Assembly: GCA_025355115.1 (NCBI GenBank)
Contig: JANXLO010000314.1
Span: 1-8,735, forward strand
DNA: 8,735 bases
From: Chthonomonadaceae bacterium
Lineage (GTDB): Bacteria; Armatimonadota; Chthonomonadetes; Chthonomonadales; Chthonomonadaceae
Direction: 5' to 3'
Shown: piece by piece, positions 5,921 to 8,735 of the stretch
How the letters are laid out: each line of letters opens with the position of its first letter
Numbering within the stretch: the stretch's first letter is position 1
Position numbers and translations under genes: made by a program
The notes under the pieces: generated by a model
Told to the model about the DNA's origin: nothing
Database searches by the model: none
What the model saw: only the letters and a program-made list of their open reading frames with translations

Positions 5921-7633
5921 TTAAAATCCCTCCGAATACAGAACTCGCAGCAGCTCCTCGGGCATGACGGTGCCCAAAAGCACCTTTTCCAGCCCGGCGT
6001 TGCGCATGGTGACCATTCCGCGGGCCACTGCCTCGTGGTGGATCTCCTCTGTTGCAGCGCTTCGCAGCAGCATCGCTCGTAAGGAGTCGCACATTGGCAT
6101 CATCTCATACACTGCGGTGCGGCCCTTCATGCCGCGCCCTCCGCACTTCTCGCAGCCGCGCCCGACAGGGAGCATCTCCGGAATGCGGTCATCCGCTATT
6201 TTTCCCAGCGCTGCGAGCTTGGCGCGGTCGGTCGGCTGCATCTCGCGGCAGTGCGGACAGATGGTTCGTAGCAGCCTCTGGCCGATGGTTCCAATTAGCG
6301 ACGATGTGATGAGGAACGGCTCTATGCCCATGTTCAGGAGGCGCGTGAGCGCTCCCGCAGCGCTGTTGGTGTGCAGCGTCGAGAGGACGAGATGCCCGGT
6401 CAGCGCCGCCTGCACCGCCATCTCCGCGGTCTCGTGATCCCGTATCTCGCCCACCATGACGACATCAGGATCCTGACGGAGAAGCGTCCGCAGCCCCGCC
6501 GCGAAGGTGACGCCAATCTGTGGATTCACCTGCATCTGATTGACGCCGGGAATGTTGTACTCCACCGGATCTTCGACTGTGTTGATGTTGCGGGTGGAGT
6601 CGTTGATCTGATTTAAGGCTGCAAACAGCGTGGTCGATTTGCCTGAGCCGGTCGGCCCCGTAACCAGCATGATCCCGTGGGACTGCTGGATGAACTGCTC
6701 GAAGAGCGATTTCTGATCGGGGAAGAATCCCAGCGTGGAGGAGTTCGCGTAGGAGCCCGATTTCGCCAAAACTCGCATGACGATCTTCTCGCCATGGATC
6801 AGCGGGAGCGAGCTGACGCGCAGGTCGTACTGTGTTCCGGTAGTGGAGTGAAAGGCGATTCTGCCGTCCTGCGGACGCCTGCGCTCCGCGATGTTCATCT
6901 GCGCCATGATCTTGATGCGCGAAGCTACTGCCGCCAGATGCTGGCGGGGAATAGTCGCCTGCTCGTACAGCACCCCGTCCTGGCGAAAGCGGATCCGGAC
7001 GGATTTTTCCTGCGGCTCGATGTGAAGGTCGCTCGCGCCCGAGGTGATCGCCGACTGGATCAGGCTGTTCACCAACCGGACGATAGGGGCATCCTCCGCC
7101 AGGCCGATCAGCGCGTCCATGGAGAGATCTGCATCCTCTCCTGGAGTTTCCGCGATCTCATCGAGCACTTTCTGCGTTCGTGAACGAATGTCGAAGATCC
7201 GACCGATCGCATCGATGAGATCGGCCTCGAAGACGACATGGGGAAGGATGCGCCGATTCAGCCGGCCGCGAAGCTCATCGACGAGCGACAGGTTGAGGGG
7301 ATCCACCATTGCGACCCGCGCGGTGGTCTCCGTGGCTGCGAAGAGCAGCATGCGCTTCTCGCGCGAGAAGGCCTCGGGAAGCAGTCGGGCGGCATCGCCA
7401 TCGATCTCGGTTGTGGCAAGATCGACACAGGGAAATCCGGAGCTCTCCTCCAGATGCGGCTTGACCGCAGTAGTCGTAAGGTAACCGAGCGCCACAAGCG
7501 CCTGACCCAGGAAAGTGTGCGAATCGCTCTGGTATTCCAGAGCCTGCGTCAGCTGTTTGTCGGTTATGAGGCCCTGGGCGATAAGGCGTTCGCCCAACGG
7601 CAGTTTCTGGGGTTTTACGACGGCGCTCACCAT
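5921..7633 (-). CDS. gspE: GspE/PilB-family filament assembly ATPase
   Basis: 570 residues, full length for the family. It hydrolyses ATP as a cytoplasmic hexamer to drive pilin polymerisation through GspF. The N-terminal region (about 10-150) is of the MshEN / T2SSE_N type, which in some relatives binds cyclic-di-GMP. The ATPase core has Walker A GPTGSGKST (326-334), Asp box NTVEDPVEY (351-359), Walker B region LLRQDPDVVMVGEIRD (384-399) and His box LTGHLVLSTLHTN (411-423). CPHC (459-462) with CEKC (494-497) makes the zinc tetracysteine site typical of assembly ATPases and absent from PilT retraction ATPases. Start 7633 has GAGGAA (7647-7642) 8 nt upstream. It is first in the minus-strand operon with gspF, behind a leader of about 200 nt. 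PilB is an equally valid name; the local pilins favour a pilus-type system. Confidence 0.97.
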   Translation of the reverse strand: MVSAVVKPQKLPLGERLIAQGLITDKQLTQALEYQSDSHTFLGQALVALGYLTTTAVKPHLEESSGFPCVDLATTEIDGDAARLLPEAFSREKRMLLFAATETTARVAMVDPLNLSLVDELRGRLNRRILPHVVFEADLIDAIGRIFDIRSRTQKVLDEIAETPGEDADLSMDALIGLAEDAPIVRLVNSLIQSAITSGASDLHIEPQEKSVRIRFRQDGVLYEQATIPRQHLAAVASRIKIMAQMNIAERRRPQDGRIAFHSTTGTQYDLRVSSLPLIHGEKIVMRVLAKSGSYANSSTLGFFPDQKSLFEQFIQQSHGIMLVTGPTGSGKSTTLFAALNQINDSTRNINTVEDPVEYNIPGVNQMQVNPQIGVTFAAGLRTLLRQDPDVVMVGEIRDHETAEMAVQAALTGHLVLSTLHTNSAAGALTRLLNMGIEPFLITSSLIGTIGQRLLRTICPHCREMQPTDRAKLAALGKIADDRIPEMLPVGRGCEKCGGRGMKGRTAVYEMMPMCDSLRAMLLRSAATEEIHHEAVARGMVTMRNAGLEKVLLGTVMPEELLRVLYSEGF

Positions 7634-7845
7634 CCGTATCGTTCCTCACTCCGAGTGATTCGCTCGGGCTTAGCGAAGGTGTTTCCAAACCAGAGCCCGT
7701 GGCTCGTTCTGCACATTCAGCAGAGCAGCGGATATTATGTACTGCCGCGCAGAAGCCAGTCGGGCGCCAAAGAAGAAGCCGCATAGTGTTCCCCATGCCC
7801 GGTTGCCCGCGAGCAGGGTATTTCCGCGCACTAGCGCAGCTTCAT
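7634..7845 (-). promoter_or_regulatory. Long structured 5' leader of gspE
   Basis: About 210 nt without a credible gene lie between the gspE promoter and its start. Near its 5' end, GAAGCTGC (7843-7836, minus strand) can pair with GCGGCTTC (7782-7775), 8 bp with one G-U. This encloses a small GCGC-TAGT-GCGC hairpin and a C/G-rich segment with CCC...GGG pairing potential. Right after the closing arm comes TTCTTTGG. The shape is that of a multi-branched leader or attenuator, but it matches no riboswitch consensus I recognise, including cyclic-di-GMP classes. The rest of the leader shows only the ribosome site. Confidence 0.35.
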
Positions 7846-7903
7846 ACTATATCCATTATGTCGGGACAGCGCGTCGATAGCATCTGCTGAACGGCAGATT
7901 TTG
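7846..7903 (-). promoter_or_regulatory. gspE-gspF operon promoter with upstream inverted repeat
   Basis: On the minus strand the perfect inverted repeat ATCTGC-N6-GCAGAT (7899-7882), flanked by CAAA, is followed after 21 nt by CATAAT (7860-7855), the likely -10. A second possible -10, TATAGT, lies at 7851-7846. Motif, orientation and spacing (within 1 nt) match the modules before both pilin genes, so the assembly machinery and pilins appear to share a regulator. Confidence 0.62.
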
Positions 7904-7987
7904 GATTCCTTGCCTCGGGTAGACTGATTGAGCAGGGGACAGAATTCAGACGGCACTGAATCGCGGCTGCTCAACCAGAGTGAATCC
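7903..7987. other. Intergenic block with three nested inverted repeats
   Basis: Three helices nest: GGATTC/GAATCC (7903-7908 with 7982-7987), TTGAGCAG/CTGCTCAA (7928-7935 with 7967-7974) and ATTCAG/CTGAAT (7944-7949 with 7956-7961, 6-nt loop). Internal loops are unequal. It could be a small RNA or regulatory structure; no promoter or gene is evident inside it. Each helix alone could be chance; the nesting is what draws attention. The stretch 7988-8050 that follows shows nothing I can name. Confidence 0.3.
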
Positions 7988-8050
7988 TTTGCCTGAGGCC
8001 AACTGCGTGTGGCTGGAAGGGTTGGTTCGACAGCAGCATTGGAACGTGCA

Positions 8051-8135
8051 TGGCAGGCGCGCATTATCTGCCAGGATAATCTTTAGTTACACTAATCCGT
8101 ACAATTAACAACCTATCTTGTAGTTTAAAACTGAA
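8051..8135. other. AT-rich intergenic stretch with overlapping inverted repeats
   Basis: TGGCAG/CTGCCA (8051-8056 with 8068-8073) and ATTATC-N6-GATAAT (8063-8068 with 8075-8080) share bases, so only one can form at a time. Further small symmetric elements follow: TTAGT-TAC-ACTAA (8083-8095) and AGTTT-A-AAACT (8122-8132). A TACAAT hexamer (8100-8105) faces the plus strand but lacks a -35. The AT content is clearly above that of the surroundings, fitting a divergent regulatory region between gspE and the plus-strand gene. Confidence 0.35.
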
Positions 8136-8174
8136 CTCGTGCAGGGTGACTGGCGATGCGGGGGCCGGGTTGCG

Positions 8175-8226
8175 CAAAATCTGTCTAATGGCAGACGGCG
8201 GGATGCCGCAGTTTCCTGCATACTAG
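8175..8226 (+). promoter_or_regulatory. Divergent plus-strand promoter with the shared inverted repeat
   Basis: CAAAATCTGTCTAATGGCAGAC (8175-8196) keeps the CAAA flank and the TCTG-N8-CAGA core of the module seen at gspE and the pilins, now facing right. Exactly 22 nt later lies CATACT (8219-8224; TACTAG at 8221-8226 is an alternative), the likely -10. Outer arm bases differ (ATCTGT against GCAGAC), so this is the weakest copy. The predicted start is only about 8-10 nt before the first leader ORF, so the message would begin near its ribosome site. Confidence 0.5.
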
Positions 8227-8230
8227 ACCT

Positions 8231-8235
8231 GGAGG
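8231..8235 (+). promoter_or_regulatory. Strong ribosome binding site before the leader ORF
   Basis: GGAGG lies 4 nt before ATG 8240. It is the best ribosome site on the plus strand here, yet it precedes a 20-codon ORF and not the long frame starting at 8373. Confidence 0.55.
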
Positions 8236-8239
8236 ATCA

Positions 8240-8302
8240 ATGCCCGCCTCCTTCGCTGAGTCACGGCATTTCTCGGACATAAGCTGGCTTTCAGGAGCAT
8301 GA
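8240..8302 (+). CDS. Short leader ORF 1 (20 residues)
   Basis: ATG 8240 follows GGAGG after 4 nt. The product would be MPASFAESRHFSDISWLSGA, stopping at TGA 8300-8302. The stop overlaps the start of the next short ORF as ATGA (8299-8302). I recognise no family and no attenuator-type residue run. Its likely meaning is translational: ribosomes loading here could be handed on to the downstream frames. It could also be a chance ORF. Confidence 0.35.
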   Translation: MPASFAESRHFSDISWLSGA

Positions 8303-8376
8303 AGGCGCGGCAATTCGGAGAGTTGCGGGCCTCTCTTCCGCTGAGGGGAAGCAATAGATCGCTTGCAAGACCATGA
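8299..8376 (+). CDS. Short leader ORF 2 (25 residues)
   Basis: It starts within the ATGA overlap with leader ORF 1 and encodes a basic peptide (begins MKARQFGELR, ends SLARP). It ends in a second ATGA (8373-8376) that holds the start of the long plus-strand frame. It has no properly spaced ribosome site of its own: GGAG at 8294-8297 is only 1 nt from the ATG, so translation would depend on coupling. No family recognised. Confidence 0.3.
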   Translation: MKARQFGELRASLPLRGSNRSLARP

Positions 8377-8735
8377 AAAAAGACAAGGACATTTCGAAAT
8401 CCACTTCCATTGCTGAGCCTGTTGCTGACAGATTCCAGGGCAGTCCTGCCGAGGCGTACCGCGAGCGAGAGGAGACGCCCCGCAAACGGCCCGCGAAGAG
8501 GCCGACTCGTGACGCTCAAATCGGGGATCTGACCGACGCTCTGCTCCGGGCGCACACCGACGCGGGTGAGCCGCGTGCCCGCAAAGAGGTGAAGGCTGCC
8601 GAAATCGAACGCAGAAGCGCGCTGGATATCCTGGAGCATCGGAACGCGCAACTCGTTCTCATCAACTACCACAGCGCCCGTCTCCACGAGGCTGCCACAC
8701 TCGCCCAGCTATACAGATTCATTGTCCAGGCCGTA
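8373..8735 (+). CDS. Probable sensory/regulatory protein, coiled coil then GAF onset (partial)
   Basis: An open frame of 121 codons runs off the right edge. The start at 8373 is forced: an in-frame TAG lies at 8355-8357 and no other ATG lies between. It has no useful ribosome site of its own, fitting coupling from leader ORF 2. Residues 1-50 are charged and probably disordered (REREETPRKRPAKRP at 30-44). Residues about 51-95 are helical with heptad-like spacing. Residues about 92-121 (NAQLVLINYHSARLHEAATLAQLYRFIVQAV) look like the linker and first helix of a GAF domain in sensor kinases or diguanylate cyclases. No catalytic part is in the window. Its promoter carries the same inverted repeat as the pilus genes, so a role in regulating or sensing for the pilus system is a reasonable inference. 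Confidence 0.6.
   Translation, partial: MKKDKDISKSTSIAEPVADRFQGSPAEAYREREETPRKRPAKRPTRDAQIGDLTDALLRAHTDAGEPRARKEVKAAEIERRSALDILEHRNAQLVLINYHSARLHEAATLAQLYRFIVQAV

Noticed and set aside
7275..7796. Minus-strand ORF of 173 codons starting in the gspE leader with a passable ribosome site
   Set aside because: It continues out of frame deep into gspE, and its composition is that of a shadow frame.
7831..8064. Minus-strand ORF of 77 codons upstream of gspE
   Set aside because: It runs through the conserved promoter inverted repeat and the -10 element and shows no protein family features.
8133..8180. Possible cyclic-di-GMP riboswitch (GCAGGGTGAC...GATGC) before the plus-strand gene
   Set aside because: The conserved core pairs and loop motifs of that riboswitch are absent, and the segment lies upstream of the predicted transcription start.
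8223..8687. Minus-strand ORF of 154 codons opposite the right-edge gene
   Set aside because: It covers the plus-strand frame antisense, has no recognisable domain, and the plus frame has the helical, charged composition of a real protein plus a promoter module.

Overview
The window is GC-rich DNA carrying most of a type IV pilus / type II secretion-like locus from a Gram-negative-type bacterium. DUF7948/SBBP proteins, short type IV pilins and a GspE-GspF pair together would fit an Armatimonadota-, Acidobacteriota- or Abditibacteriota-like lineage. That placement is inference from gene content only; no marker gene is present.

Layout. From about 7.9 kb down to base 1 everything reads on the minus strand. 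In transcription order it is: promoter and structured leader (about 7905-7634); gspE assembly ATPase (7633-5921); gspF platform protein (5916-4705, 4 nt after gspE); major-pilin-like gene B (4566-4159); a terminator hairpin (4072-4117); a 1010-residue secreted two-propeller protein (4051-1019); a perfect 32-nt palindromic terminator (966-997); pilin-like gene A (825-409), a paralogue of gene B; another hairpin (338-368); and the start of a PilX/GspK-like minor pilin (243 to beyond base 1). On the plus strand, beyond a roughly 600-nt intergenic region, two tiny overlapping ORFs (8240-8302, 8299-8376) lead by ATGA overlaps into a protein that runs off the right edge (8373-8735) and appears to enter a GAF-type sensory domain.

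How it fits together. GspE would power and GspF would anchor assembly of a filament built from the two pilins, with the PilX-like protein as a minor subunit. The exported propeller protein, lying between the pilin genes, is a candidate filament-associated surface protein.

The most notable signal is a four-copy promoter module: an inverted repeat close to ATCTGC-N6-GCAGAT, preceded by a conserved CAAA and placed 21-22 nt upstream of a -10 hexamer. It occurs before pilin A, pilin B, gspE and the divergent plus-strand gene. Its position (centre near -43) suggests one activator-type regulator controlling the whole locus, including the plus-strand sensory gene.
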